Counted from the first letter of the stretch, positions 48,439-58,950 are shown. The stretch: 64,000 nucleotides of DNA from Candidatus Gastranaerophilales bacterium (GCA_944325105.1 CALUYW010000006.1:32437-96436), one strand, 5' to 3'. The notes: generated by a model not told the origin, from the letters alone. Numbers and translations: made by a program.

Positions 48439-49155
48439 ATGGAAGCTTTTGTCGCTAATTTAACAACGTATATAAAGACGCAGGAATTTTCTTATCTTTT
48501 TCTTTTGATTTCATTTTTAGGAGGTGTCATTGCGTCTTTATCGCCCTGCTCGTTATCGGTTTTGCCTATTGTTGTAGGTTATGTAGGCGGATACAGTGAA
48601 GAGTCGGGCTTTAAGACTTTTTTGCAACTGCTTTCTTTTGTTGTAGGCTTATCTTTTGTACTTACAATAGTCGGTGTCATTTGCGCTCTTGGCGGCAGAG
48701 CTTTTGTATCAATAGGCGGGGCGTATTGGGTAATAATTATAGCATCTGTTATTTTGCTCTTTGGGTTAAATCTGACGGGGCTTATAGAGTTTAATTTTCC
48801 CGTAATAGTAAAGAAAATGCCAAAGGGCGATGCGCATAGTTTATTTATTTATCCTTTCATTTTAGGCTCGCTTTTTGCACTTGCTGCGACACCTTGCTCA
48901 ACTCCTATTCTTGTCGGTATTATGAGTTTTGCATCTCTTAGTGCAAATCTTGTATATGCTGCTTTTATGCTTTTTATGTTTTCTTTGGGTCAGGGAGTTA
49001 TTATAGTTCTTGCGGGGGTATTTACTTCGTTTGTTAAAAAAGCCCGTCTGTTTTCAAATGTTTCGGAAATATTTATGAAGATAATGGGCGTTATTCTTGT
49101 CATTTGCGCGTTTATTATTTATTTAAGCGTATTTTCTAAGTTTTTGAATAATTAA
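48439..49155 (+). CDS. ccdA: CcdA/DsbD-type thiol-disulfide transporter
   Basis: Carries reducing equivalents from cytoplasmic thioredoxin to periplasmic partners. The 238-residue protein has six membrane helices. The two redox cysteines are Cys37 in SLSPCSLSVLP and Cys153 in AATPCSTPILVG, matching the family. The start ATG follows the upstream stop by 7 bases. No cytochrome c maturation genes are nearby, so the substrate is likely the preceding thioredoxin-like protein. Confidence 0.93.
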   Translation: MEAFVANLTTYIKTQEFSYLFLLISFLGGVIASLSPCSLSVLPIVVGYVGGYSEESGFKTFLQLLSFVVGLSFVLTIVGVICALGGRAFVSIGGAYWVIIIASVILLFGLNLTGLIEFNFPVIVKKMPKGDAHSLFIYPFILGSLFALAATPCSTPILVGIMSFASLSANLVYAAFMLFMFSLGQGVIIVLAGVFTSFVKKARLFSNVSEIFMKIMGVILVICAFIIYLSVFSKFLNN

Positions 49156-49234
49156 TTTTTTGTTAATAATTCCTCCATGCAAAGAAAAAAATTATATGAT
49201 TTACTCATAAAGTTGAAAAAAGGAGGATAATACC

Positions 49235-49525
49235 ATGACAACAATTAAACCGTTGGCAGACAAAATCGTGATTAAGGTTATCGATGATGTAGAAAAAACA
49301 TCAGGCGGTATTTTTATACCTGACAGTGCAAAAGAAAAACCCCAAAAAGGTGAAGTAATTGCAGTTGGCCCCGGTAAATTCACCGACAACGGAACAAGAG
49401 AGGAAATGGACGTTAAAGTTGCAGATAAGGTTTTATTTGCAAAATATTCAGGTACAGATGTAAAAATCGACGAAGTTGAGTATAAAATTCTCTCTGTAAA
49501 AGACGTATTGGCAATTATTGAGTAA
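49235..49525 (+). CDS. groES: Co-chaperonin GroES
   Basis: Heptameric lid for GroEL. The 96-residue protein begins with [32 protein letters not shown], split here across about 4-35; the mobile loop is [12 protein letters not shown]. The ATG follows a strong AAGGAGG site. No CIRCE element (TTAGCACTC-N9-GAGTGCTAA) is present upstream, so HrcA control is not indicated. A -10-like TATGAT lies at 49195-49200. Confidence 0.97.
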   Translation: MTTIKPLADKIVIKVIDDVEKTSGGIFIPDSAKEKPQKGEVIAVGPGKFTDNGTREEMDVKVADKVLFAKYSGTDVKIDEVEYKILSVKDVLAIIE

Positions 49526-49572
49526 CTCTGTACAGAGTGAAGTCTTTAGCTTTTGTTGAGAAAGCAAAAGAC
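49525..49572 (+). other. Palindrome and hairpin between groES and groEL
   Basis: The 14-nt perfect palindrome ACTCTGTACAGAGT (49525-49538) begins in the last base of the groES stop codon. A hairpin follows with arms 49542-49553 (GTCTTTAGCTTT) and 49561-49572 (AAAGCAAAAGAC), one mismatch and a 7-nt loop. No T-run follows, so it is more likely an mRNA processing or stability element than a terminator. Confidence 0.55.
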
Positions 49573-49618
49573 GAAACTGTTGGTAATTTTAACCGAATGA
49601 TAATATAAGGAGATATAA

Positions 49619-51268
<1,650 letters not shown>

Positions 51269-51330
51269 TTTTTGTACACAGCTTGTGCTGCGTAAAAAAT
51301 TACGAATGACCCAAAAGTGTGTGAATTTTT

Positions 51331-51359
51331 GACCCGGCATTATTATGTCGGGTCTTTTG
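51331..51359 (+). terminator. Terminator of the groESL operon
   Basis: GACCCG (51331-51336) pairs with CGGGTC (51349-51354) over a 12-nt loop, followed by TTTTG. It lies 62 bases after groEL; the sequence between them holds only short imperfect hairpins. Confidence 0.7.
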
Positions 51360-51379
51360 TATATTTTTTGAAAAAACTA

Positions 51380-51408
51380 TTGACAAGTTTTTTTTGTTAT
51401 GATACAAT
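51380..51408 (+). promoter_or_regulatory. Near-consensus promoter upstream of the 205-residue unknown protein
   Basis: TTGACA (51380-51385) and TACAAT (51403-51408) are separated by exactly 17 bp, with TGA directly before the -10, an extended -10 arrangement. It is the closest to consensus that I found in the window. Transcription would start near 51415. Confidence 0.8.
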
Positions 51409-51414
51409 ATTAAA

Positions 51415-51521
51415 AATTTAAAAATTGTGCGGTTAGCTTAATTGACCATAGGTTACTTGTGGGTCACACCGTTCCTTTAGGGGCTCGGGGTGGTCTGTTT
51501 GTGTGAAATCGAGGTAAGAGA
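51415..51521 (+). ncRNA. Possible structured leader RNA
   Basis: About 107 nt separate the promoter's expected start from the ATG at 51522. The stretch from 51430 is noticeably richer in G+C than its surroundings and contains possible pairings (TGTG-GGT-CACA; GACCA with TGGTC; CACAC with GTGTG). It matches no riboswitch, 6S, SRP or tmRNA consensus that I know. A short leader without special function remains possible. Confidence 0.35.
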
Positions 51522-52139
51522 ATGAGAACACAATCAATAAATAGTGCTGAGAAAAATAACACAAATGTAATCGCTGCCGGCGTTGGCGGTGCAGCTGTTG
51601 CTGCAGTGGCGACACGTTTTATACCCCTAACCCACAATGAGCATCTTGATGCTTTTACAAAATCAGTCAGAGGTGAGATTAAAAACTACGTAAATGAAGC
51701 TAAAGGTATAGAATTTGACGCAATTGTTGAAGAATTTTCAAAAAATGAAACCTTTAAAAAAGCGGGCGATGTTTTTGTAAAAAGCAAAGAAGCTATCTTG
51801 AATGGTGCCGAAGACGAAATTACTCAGGCTGCAAAAGATTTAGATGATGTTTCAAAAATGACATTTAGAAATTGTGCCAAGAGGGTGTCTGATGTTGGCA
51901 AGGCTACTGAGGCAATTTTAAATCACAACGTGATTAAACAAGCTAAAAAATCAAGACCGGCTTTATATTTTGCTGCTCTTGCAGGGGCTGCTTCTATGAC
52001 TATGGCGGTTTTATCTAACGCCATTCATACTAAAAAAGTTCAAGACCAAGCAGTTGCTATTAACTACGATAAAGAAGGTATGATAATTGACGCACCTGAC
52101 AGTTTAGCGCTTGCGATTATACTCGATGAAACTGTTTAA
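51522..52139 (+). CDS. Hypothetical membrane protein, strongly promoted
   Basis: I recognise no family. The 205-residue protein has an Ala/Gly/Val hydrophobic stretch near the N-terminus (about 15-33), a mostly helical charged middle region (about 45-140), and a second hydrophobic stretch (about 147-168). The C-terminal tail is acidic. It shares composition and layout with the product of 3869-5113 (Gly/Ala membrane stretch plus charged helices), but I see no clear alignment. The ATG has a GAGG site. Promoter, leader and terminator make it a complete single-gene unit, probably well expressed. Confidence 0.8.
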   Translation: MRTQSINSAEKNNTNVIAAGVGGAAVAAVATRFIPLTHNEHLDAFTKSVRGEIKNYVNEAKGIEFDAIVEEFSKNETFKKAGDVFVKSKEAILNGAEDEITQAAKDLDDVSKMTFRNCAKRVSDVGKATEAILNHNVIKQAKKSRPALYFAALAGAASMTMAVLSNAIHTKKVQDQAVAINYDKEGMIIDAPDSLALAIILDETV

Positions 52140-52151
52140 AAATGAGTTTAA

Positions 52152-52185
52152 AAAAATCCCTCTCGTTTGAGAGGGATTTTTGTTT
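52152..52185 (+). terminator. Rho-independent terminator
   Basis: A perfect 13-bp stem (52152-52164 with 52169-52181; AAAAATCCCTCTC on the 5' arm), a 4-nt loop and a T tract end the unit of the 205-residue protein. It may also stop thrC transcription from the opposite strand. Confidence 0.92.
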
Positions 52186-52195
52186 GTGTTTTGCT

Positions 52196-53248
52196 TTATA
52201 GACCCATTAATTTGACTATATCTTTAATATCACTTGTTGTTTTTTCTACAGGTGATTTAGCGTATTTAATAGCGCAATCAGGGTCTTTTAGGCCGTTACC
52301 TGTTAAGATACAAACGATTTTTGATTTAGGTTTAATTGTATCTTTAAGTTTGATAAGTCCTGCTACAGGTGCGCAGCTTGCAGGTTCAGCCAGTACACCC
52401 TCGGTTGAGGCTAAAAGATTGTAAGCTTCGATTATTTTTTCATCGCTTACCATATCAATTGTACCTTTTGACTCGTCACGCGCTGCCTCTGCTTGTTTCC
52501 AGCTTGCAGGGTTGCCGATTCTTATAGCAGTTGCAATAGTTTGCGGGGCGTCAATTTTGTGACCTTTAACAATTGCTGCTGAGCCTTCTGCTTGAATACC
52601 CATCATTTTTGGCAGTTGTTTAGATTTGCCAAGGTTAAAAAATTCCTTGTAACCTTTCCAGTAAGCCGTTATATTACCTGCATTACCAACGGGAATAAAG
52701 TGATAATCAGGTGCATCGCCAAGTGCTTCAATAATTTCAAAAGCACCTGTTTTTTGACCCTCTATTCTGTATGGGTTAACAGAATTTACAAGGGTTATAG
52801 GATAATTTTTTGAAATTTCACGAACGGCGTCAAGTGCGTTGTCGAAGTTGCCGTTAATTGCTATAACTCTTGCACCGTACATCATAGCTTGTGATAATTT
52901 ACCAAGTGCAATATATCCGTCAGGTATTAAAACATAAGTCTTAAGTCCTGCTTTTGCGCCGTACGCTGCAGCAGCAGCCGAAGTGTTACCTGTAGAAGCG
53001 CAAATTATAGCATGAGAGCCTTCTTCTTTTGCTTTTGTAACAGCCATTGTCATACCGCGGTCTTTAAAACTTCCTGTCGGGTTTGAACCTTCGTATTTAA
53101 GGTATATTTCACAGTCAAGCTCAAGTTTGCGAGCAAGATTATCAGCTTTTATAAGAGGGGTGTTACCCTCGCATAGTGTAATAATTTCCGTACTGTCGCT
53201 TACGGGCAGATACTCTCTGTACTTGTCAATTAATCCGTTGTATCTCAT
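52196..53248 (-). CDS. thrC: Threonine synthase
   Basis: PLP enzyme converting O-phospho-L-homoserine to threonine. The 350-residue protein has the PLP lysine Lys62 in [12 protein letters not shown] (55-66), the [14 protein letters not shown] phosphate loop, and the C-terminal [11 protein letters not shown]. It is the shorter type found in Bacillus and cyanobacteria. Its ATG follows the hom stop codon immediately. Confidence 0.96.
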   Translation of the reverse strand: MRYNGLIDKYREYLPVSDSTEIITLCEGNTPLIKADNLARKLELDCEIYLKYEGSNPTGSFKDRGMTMAVTKAKEEGSHAIICASTGNTSAAAAAYGAKAGLKTYVLIPDGYIALGKLSQAMMYGARVIAINGNFDNALDAVREISKNYPITLVNSVNPYRIEGQKTGAFEIIEALGDAPDYHFIPVGNAGNITAYWKGYKEFFNLGKSKQLPKMMGIQAEGSAAIVKGHKIDAPQTIATAIRIGNPASWKQAEAARDESKGTIDMVSDEKIIEAYNLLASTEGVLAEPASCAPVAGLIKLKDTIKPKSKIVCILTGNGLKDPDCAIKYAKSPVEKTTSDIKDIVKLMGL

Positions 53249-54502
53249 CTACATTACCCTTATTAAATTATTGATTATAATTGAATCTTTTTTAAGTTGC
53301 GCTATAGCGTTTTGAATGTCACGTTCGGAGCACTCTTCGGTTATTACAATAATGTGTGCCGTACCGTCAGGTTCCGTGCCTTTTTGCAACACGCTTGAGA
53401 GGTTTATTTTATTGTTACCGCAAACAGTTCCTATTACACCTATTGTGCCCATCGCGTTTTGTGCCGTGATTGAAATATAGTAGCTGTTTTTAGTATCCAA
53501 TATATCTTTTTGCACTGCTTTTTCTTTGTGATGGCAGCGAGTCATAGGAAGAATGTTTTCGCATTTTCCATATTCTGCTTTTATTGCGAGAATATCGCCC
53601 ACAACAGAGCTTGCAGTCGGGAACTCTCCTGCGCCGGGGCCCGTGAACATAACTTGTCCTACAGGATGACCCTCAAGCATTACCGCATTTAGCGCGTTAT
53701 TTATGCCCGATATAATACTTTCTTTTTTAACAAGCATAGGATGAACCCTGACATCAAGCTCATCATCCGAGCTTTGAGCAAGTGCAATGAGTTTAATTTT
53801 ATAGCCAAGCTCGTTTGCGTATTTGATATCATCGGCCGAGATTTTTGTAATACCTTCACGATAGATTTTGGAGATATCTATTCTTTTATGGAAGATAATG
53901 TTAGCCAATGTTGCTACTTTGTACATTGTATCATAGCCTTCAACATCACCTGTCGGGTCAGCTTCAGCGTATCCAAGTTCTTGAGCGTCTTTTAGGCACT
54001 CTTGATAAGAAATATTTTTCTCTTCCATTTTGGTTAAAATGTAGTTAGTTGTACCGTTTAGAATGCCTGCAACTTTTTTAAATTTATTTCCGCGAAGAGT
54101 TGTTTTAATTGGCATAATAATAGGAATACCGCCTGCAACAGCTGCTTCGTATAAAATTGCCACATTGTATTTGTTAGCAAGGTCAAACAATTCTGCTCCG
54201 TGCTTTGCAAGAAGTTCTTTGTTAGCGGTTACAATGTGTTTTTTGTTTACAATTGCCGTTTTTAAAAGTTCAAAAGCAGGGTCAACTCCGCCTGCAACTT
54301 CAACAACCACATTTATTTCAGGGTCATTTACAATTTTAAAAGGGTCGTCTGTAATTTCTTGAACTTCGACATCTCTTTTTTTGTTAATGTTTTTAACAGC
54401 GGCACTTTTTATTTCAATTTCGGGAAAGTTCTTAAGAGTTTTTACAACTCCCGAACCTACAGTGCCAAGCCCGATTAATCCGATTATCAATTTATTTTCC
54501 AT
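53249..54502 (-). CDS. hom: Homoserine dehydrogenase
   Basis: Reduces aspartate semialdehyde to homoserine for threonine and methionine synthesis. The 417-residue protein has the NAD(P) motif GLGTVGSGVVK (11-21), the GGIPIIMPIKTTL substrate region and the conserved NGTTNYILTKM, and a C-terminal ACT domain (about 345-417), which suggests feedback by threonine. It is first in an operon with thrC; a kinase gene (thrB) is absent from the operon. The ATG lacks a ribosome binding site. Confidence 0.96.
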   Translation of the reverse strand: MENKLIIGLIGLGTVGSGVVKTLKNFPEIEIKSAAVKNINKKRDVEVQEITDDPFKIVNDPEINVVVEVAGGVDPAFELLKTAIVNKKHIVTANKELLAKHGAELFDLANKYNVAILYEAAVAGGIPIIMPIKTTLRGNKFKKVAGILNGTTNYILTKMEEKNISYQECLKDAQELGYAEADPTGDVEGYDTMYKVATLANIIFHKRIDISKIYREGITKISADDIKYANELGYKIKLIALAQSSDDELDVRVHPMLVKKESIISGINNALNAVMLEGHPVGQVMFTGPGAGEFPTASSVVGDILAIKAEYGKCENILPMTRCHHKEKAVQKDILDTKNSYYISITAQNAMGTIGVIGTVCGNNKINLSSVLQKGTEPDGTAHIIVITEECSERDIQNAIAQLKKDSIIINNLIRVM

Positions 54503-54508
54503 AAGAAA

Positions 54509-54536
54509 ATAATACTAAATAAATTTTAAAATGCAA
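54509..54536 (-). promoter_or_regulatory. Promoter of hom, likely leaderless
   Basis: On the minus strand TTGCAT (54531-54536) and TATTAT (54509-54514) are separated by 16 bp, and the -10 ends only six bases before the hom ATG. No Shine-Dalgarno sequence lies between them. Confidence 0.6.
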
Positions 54537-54592
54537 AAATTTTATTTTGGAGGTATTATTTTTATGCAAAGTAATTTAAAAGAGGATTAATC

Positions 54593-56032
54593 ATGTCAGA
54601 CAAAATAAGAGTTAGGATTGCACCGTCCCCAAGTGGAAATTTGCACATCGGTACGGCAAGGACTGCGCTGTTTAATTTTTTGTATGCCAAAAAAACAGGG
54701 GGCGAGTTTGTCTTAAGAATTGAAGATACGGACTTAGACAGAAGTTCTGAGGCTTTTAAACAAAATATTTTTGATTCGCTAAAAGCACTCGGTCTTAACT
54801 GGGATGAGGGCCCTGATGTTGGCGGAAACTATGGCCCTTATTGTCAATCGGAAAGGTTTGATATTTATCCTAAATACGCTCAAATGCTTATTGACAAAGG
54901 TTATGCGTATGAGTGTTTTTGTACAAATGAGGAACTTGAAGCAGAAAAAGAAGAAGCTATTAAAAATCATAACGCTTATGTTTATTCAAGAAAATGTCTT
55001 AATTTAACGGAAGAACAAAAAGCTGAGCTTCGCGCAAAAGGTATTAAACCATCTATTCGCTTTAAGGTTGAACACAAAGAGCTTATTTTTAATGACCTTG
55101 TAAAAGGGGAGTTGAAGTTTGATACAAGCTTGATTGGCGACTTTGTAATCATGAAATCTAACGGCACTCCGACATATAATTTTGCCGTTGTAATTGATGA
55201 TATGCTGATGAATATTACAGATATCATAAGGGGTGAAGACCATATTTCAAACACTCCTAAACAAATTTTAATCTATGAGGCGCTGGGTGCTAAAGTTCCA
55301 AGGTTTGGACACTTGGGTATGATACTTGCCCCTGATAGAACTAAACTTTCTAAACGTCACGGCGCAACTGCTGTAAGCGACTTTGTAAAACAGGGCTATT
55401 TAACAGACGCTCTTATTAACTTTGTTGCACTTTTAGGCTGGTCACCCTCAGATGGTGTTGAGATAAAGACAGTTGATGAGATAGCATCAGACTTTAGAAT
55501 CCATGAAGTTTCAAGTTCAAATTCGGTTTTTGAATATGATAAATTAAACTGGATGAACGGTCAGTACATTAAGAAAATGGAAATACCAAAGCTAACTGAT
55601 ATGATTTTGCCGTTTTTGGCTGATTATGATACTTCAAAATATTCAAAAGAAAAGCTTGAAAAAATTGTCGAAATCACTCGTGAACCGCTTACTGTTTTAT
55701 CTGAAATTAAACATGATGCAAGTTATTTCTTTGAAGAAGATATAAATCTTGATGAAGTAAGAGAAGTTTTGGATAAAGATTTATCAAAAGAAGTTATTAA
55801 ATATACAATTGATACGCTTAATGATTGGAATTTTGATGATGAAGAAGATATTCATAACAAGCTTGGTGATTTAAGAGCATACTTTAAAGAAAACAAAGGT
55901 CTTAAACCAAAAGACACTATGTGGGCACTGCGCGCTGCTCTTACAGGCAGAACAAGAGGTGCTGATATGGCGCAAACGGTTTGGATTTTAGGAAAAGACA
56001 GAGTAGAAAAACGCCTAAAGGCTGCTCTGTAG
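54593..56032 (+). CDS. gltX: Glutamyl-tRNA synthetase
   Basis: Charges tRNA-Glu; in many such bacteria also tRNA-Gln, corrected later by GatCAB. The 479-residue class I enzyme has the HIGH motif as PSPSGNLHIGTAR (12-24) and the KMSKS-like KLSKRHG (about 249-255). The C-terminal helical anticodon-binding domain is present. No glnS is seen in the window. The ATG is preceded by AAAGAGG. Confidence 0.97.
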   Translation: MSDKIRVRIAPSPSGNLHIGTARTALFNFLYAKKTGGEFVLRIEDTDLDRSSEAFKQNIFDSLKALGLNWDEGPDVGGNYGPYCQSERFDIYPKYAQMLIDKGYAYECFCTNEELEAEKEEAIKNHNAYVYSRKCLNLTEEQKAELRAKGIKPSIRFKVEHKELIFNDLVKGELKFDTSLIGDFVIMKSNGTPTYNFAVVIDDMLMNITDIIRGEDHISNTPKQILIYEALGAKVPRFGHLGMILAPDRTKLSKRHGATAVSDFVKQGYLTDALINFVALLGWSPSDGVEIKTVDEIASDFRIHEVSSSNSVFEYDKLNWMNGQYIKKMEIPKLTDMILPFLADYDTSKYSKEKLEKIVEITREPLTVLSEIKHDASYFFEEDINLDEVREVLDKDLSKEVIKYTIDTLNDWNFDDEEDIHNKLGDLRAYFKENKGLKPKDTMWALRAALTGRTRGADMAQTVWILGKDRVEKRLKAAL

Positions 56033-56047
56033 AGTATAAGACATTAT

Positions 56048-56077
56048 AAAAAACGCCCTTTAGTAAGGGCGTTTTTT
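56048..56077 (+). terminator. Terminator between convergent gltX and the XRE/zinc-ribbon gene
   Basis: AAAAAACGCCCTT (56048-56060) pairs with AAGGGCGTTTTTT (56065-56077), with a 4-nt loop and T-runs on both strands. It can therefore end both transcripts. The last base of the minus-strand gene falls inside it. Confidence 0.92.
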
Positions 56078-56511
56078 TATGAAATTTGAAACGGACACTT
56101 GGAACATTTAGCCTTTGGATGCAGCATAAGATTGTCCTCAAGGTCATACATTTTTGCAATTCTTGTTATTAGTCTTTCACCGCATATAGGGCAGTATAGA
56201 GCTATTTTAGAGAATTCTCCGTTAGCAAGTATTTGCTCTTTTATCTCTTCTATTTCTTTAGCGCTGCCAAGAGTGAAGCTTTCTCCTTTTTCGTATTTTT
56301 TAATGTCGCACAGACCGACTTTAAGGCCCTTGGAGAGTTTTTGTCTTACCGTGGTTGAAAGAAATGTCTCTATGCCTGATTCAATGGAGCCTATTTCACC
56401 CAAGGTAAGGTTACACTTCTTTGCAAGTCCTGATTGTGATAGCCCCAGTTTTTCTCTTTCTGTGCTTACAAACTGAGCCAGAGAGTCATATTGTTTTTGT
56501 TCTTTATGCAT
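56077..56511 (-). CDS. XRE-type DNA-binding protein with zinc ribbon
   Basis: The 144-residue protein has an N-terminal helix-turn-helix of the Cro/C1 (XRE) kind (about 10-62: LAQFVSTEREKLGLSQSGLAKKCNLTLGEIGSIE) and a C-terminal ribbon with Cys107-x2-Cys110 and Cys136-x2-Cys139. The combination is uncommon. Its start overlaps the secF stop by 8 nt, so it is coupled to the secDF operon. It could regulate that operon by binding the palindrome in the secD promoter; this is inference. Confidence 0.8.
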   Translation of the reverse strand: MHKEQKQYDSLAQFVSTEREKLGLSQSGLAKKCNLTLGEIGSIESGIETFLSTTVRQKLSKGLKVGLCDIKKYEKGESFTLGSAKEIEEIKEQILANGEFSKIALYCPICGERLITRIAKMYDLEDNLMLHPKAKCSKCPFQIS

Positions 56512-57481
56512 TTGCTTTTTTTGCTTTTATTTCTTTATCCCATGCTAGAAGTACGGATGCAAAGAAAATACTTGAGTATGTACCTGCTATGATACCCAGT
56601 ATCATAGCTAAAATAAAGTCTTTAGTGGTTGAGCCGCCGAAGAAATAAAGTGCACTCAGTGTTAAAAGTGTTGTAAGAGAAGTATTTAAACTTCTTGCTA
56701 GAGTTTGGTTAACGCTTGCGTTAATAATTTCTCCGCTTGTGTATTTTTTAGCCAAAAATCTATTGTTTTCTCTTATTCTGTCAAATACAACAATGGTATC
56801 GTGAACCGAGAAACCTACAACGGTTAAAATTGCAGTAATAAACAAGCTGTCTACCTGAACATTGTATAAAATTCCAAGTATTGCAAACACGCCCACGACA
56901 AAAAGTGCATCGTGAAAAAGGGCTGCAAGAGCGATTATTGCATAATCTGCCTGAAATCTGAAAGAAATATAAATAACAATTCCTAAAAACGCAAGCATAA
57001 GCGCTGCAAGAGAGTTTTTGAGAAGCTCTTTACCCAAAGTAGGCCCCACTGATGTTGTTGAAATAAGCTGCGGCGCCTGGGTATTTTGAGCAAGAACCAT
57101 GGTTATTTTATCTATTTGGTTGTTATTTTTTTCACCCATAAAACGAGTTTTTATGGAGATTATGTTTTTTATGTTTTTATCTGCACCGGAGTTACTTATG
57201 TTTTGAATAATAGGATTATTTACCCCGTTGTTTTCAAGTTCTGTTCTTATTTTGCTTATTTGCTCCGGTGTAACCGAGTTGTTTACACCATATTGTAAAA
57301 TTGTACCACCCGTAAAGTCGATGCCGAGTTTAACAGGAGAATGATTTGGCTGAGTAAACATCAGATAAAACATTGCCAAAATACAGGGTATAATAATTAC
57401 AATACTTATTAAAAGGTAATGCCATCTGTGTTTTACAACATCAATCAGATAACTGCTTTTTATTAAATTGGGATTAGCCAT
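56504..57481 (-). CDS. secF: Protein translocase subunit SecF
   Basis: Membrane partner of SecD that uses the proton gradient to pull exported proteins through SecYEG. The 325-residue protein has the first periplasmic signature LGIDFTGGTILQY, six membrane helices and the SVHDTIVVFDRIRENNR loop (about 229-245) found in all SecF. It follows secD by 30 bases. Confidence 0.96.
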   Translation of the reverse strand: MANPNLIKSSYLIDVVKHRWHYLLISIVIIIPCILAMFYLMFTQPNHSPVKLGIDFTGGTILQYGVNNSVTPEQISKIRTELENNGVNNPIIQNISNSGADKNIKNIISIKTRFMGEKNNNQIDKITMVLAQNTQAPQLISTTSVGPTLGKELLKNSLAALMLAFLGIVIYISFRFQADYAIIALAALFHDALFVVGVFAILGILYNVQVDSLFITAILTVVGFSVHDTIVVFDRIRENNRFLAKKYTSGEIINASVNQTLARSLNTSLTTLLTLSALYFFGGSTTKDFILAMILGIIAGTYSSIFFASVLLAWDKEIKAKKANA

Positions 57482-57511
57482 TTTTATATTTCTCCTATTG
57501 TAAAATCTTTA

Positions 57512-58825
57512 TTAATCAAGTACGCCGAATTTTGCTTTTTCTTTCTTTGTTTCGGTTGCACTGTAGGCGTCTTGTATATCTTCCGCCCTAAGACCAAACA
57601 GGGCAGGGTGTTTAAGTTCGCCCGTACCAAACACAAGGTGCATAAAGTTCTTTGTAACTGTAATAGCACTGAACATACTGACCAAAACACCTATTGCAAG
57701 CGTAAGTGCAAAACCTTTTACAACACCTGTTCCAAGAGCGTATAAGATAGCGCAGGTGATAATTGTTGTCATATTTGAGTCAAAAATACTTGTAAATGCT
57801 CTTTCAAAGCCCGAGTTAATAGCCGTAAACAGTGACCTGCCCGACCTTAACTCTTCTTTTGTACGCTCAAATATCAAGATATTAGCGTCAACTGCCATAC
57901 CTATTGATAGGATAAAACCTGCAATACCTGCAAGAGTAAGTGTTACGGGAATAATCTTAAATATTGCAAAAACTATAATACTGTAGATTAAAAGTGCAAT
58001 ACAAGATATAACGCCGGGGGCTCTGTAGTAAACAATCATAAATATCATAACAAGAGCAAGGCCGATTGCACCTGCTACTTTACTTTTTTGAATACTGTCA
58101 GCACCTAAAGTAGGGCCTACGGAGTTTTCTTCTATAATATTTGCTCCGACGGGAAGAGCGCCGGCGTTTAGCAGGTCAACCATGTTTTTAACTTCCTGAT
58201 ATTCAAAGCCGCCGTCCCCGCCTGTAATTTGAGCATGACCGCCTGTAATTTCTTCATTTACACGAGGCGCAGATTTTAATTCACCGTTAAAGAAAATTGC
58301 CATTTGTTGACCAACTAAGTCTCTTGTAAGATGAGCAAATTTCTTTGCACCTTCTTGATTAAACTCAATTGATACAATCCACTCTCCGCTTCCGGGTGCC
58401 GAGCCTACGAGGGCTTTTTTAAGGTCTTTACCTGTTAGACCAGTGCTTTCCCAGATTATATCACCTTCCTCAGTTGTTCCTGCGGGACGTTTAAATTCAA
58501 GTTCCGCAGTTTCACCTAAAAATTCTTTTGCCTTTGCGGTGTCTGAGATATTTGGAATTTCAATCATCAATCTTTTGTCGCCGATTTTTTGAACTGTAGT
58601 TTCACCTACACCAAGGGCGTTAACCCTGTTTTCAATAGCGTATTGAAGTGAGTCCATAATCTCGGGGGTGATTTTTTTAATAGTGCTTGAAGTTTGTGCT
58701 TCAAGAGTAAGTCTTGAACCACCTACAAGGTCAAGACCAAGTGTTGTGGGCTTTTTAAAAATTACAATCGTACAACTTATTGCTATTAAAACAATTGCCC
58801 AAAAAAGAATGATTTTATTTTTCAT
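57512..58825 (-). CDS. secD: Protein translocase subunit SecD
   Basis: Larger partner of SecF. The 437-residue protein has GLDLVGGSRLTLE (about 32-44), a shortened periplasmic P1 domain, and six membrane helices with GMAVDANILIFERTKEELR (about 318-336). At 437 residues it is shorter than E. coli SecD (615), as in other bacteria of this group. It is the first gene of the operon, controlled by a promoter with an operator-like palindrome. Confidence 0.95.
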   Translation of the reverse strand: MKNKIILFWAIVLIAISCTIVIFKKPTTLGLDLVGGSRLTLEAQTSSTIKKITPEIMDSLQYAIENRVNALGVGETTVQKIGDKRLMIEIPNISDTAKAKEFLGETAELEFKRPAGTTEEGDIIWESTGLTGKDLKKALVGSAPGSGEWIVSIEFNQEGAKKFAHLTRDLVGQQMAIFFNGELKSAPRVNEEITGGHAQITGGDGGFEYQEVKNMVDLLNAGALPVGANIIEENSVGPTLGADSIQKSKVAGAIGLALVMIFMIVYYRAPGVISCIALLIYSIIVFAIFKIIPVTLTLAGIAGFILSIGMAVDANILIFERTKEELRSGRSLFTAINSGFERAFTSIFDSNMTTIITCAILYALGTGVVKGFALTLAIGVLVSMFSAITVTKNFMHLVFGTGELKHPALFGLRAEDIQDAYSATETKKEKAKFGVLD

Positions 58826-58838
58826 TTCTCTAATATCC

Positions 58839-58868
58839 TTATAAGAATTTACATGTAAATTTTAACAA
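58839..58868 (-). promoter_or_regulatory. secD promoter with a palindromic operator in its spacer
   Basis: On the minus strand TTGTTA (58863-58868) and TTATAA (58839-58844) are 18 bp apart. The perfect 16-bp palindrome AATTTACATGTAAATT (58846-58861) fills the spacer almost exactly, a classic site for a repressor. The half-site AATTTACA also occurs at 58891-58898 and 59212-59219. Confidence 0.6.
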
Positions 58869-58926
58869 AAAAATAAAAAAGAGCCTAATTAATTTACAAA
58901 TATAGCTCTTCCGGCTAATATGCCAT

Positions 58927-58950
58927 AAAAAAAGCCGCTTAGTTTGCGGC
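58927..58950 (-). terminator. Minus-strand terminator with no obvious gene upstream
   Basis: On the minus strand GCCGC pairs with GCGGC (58946-58950 with 58934-58938) over a 7-nt loop, followed by seven T. About 20 bases further along a second weaker hairpin (58879-58884 with 58905-58910) is also followed by T. Nothing with a recognisable coding frame lies upstream. Confidence 0.65.

Noticed and set aside
49171..49227. RNA thermometer in the groES leader (TCCTCC pairing with the GGAGGA ribosome binding site)
   Set aside because: Six bases pair across about 45 nt, but the likely -10 at 49195-49200 would start transcription downstream of TCCTCC, so both parts would not be in the same RNA.
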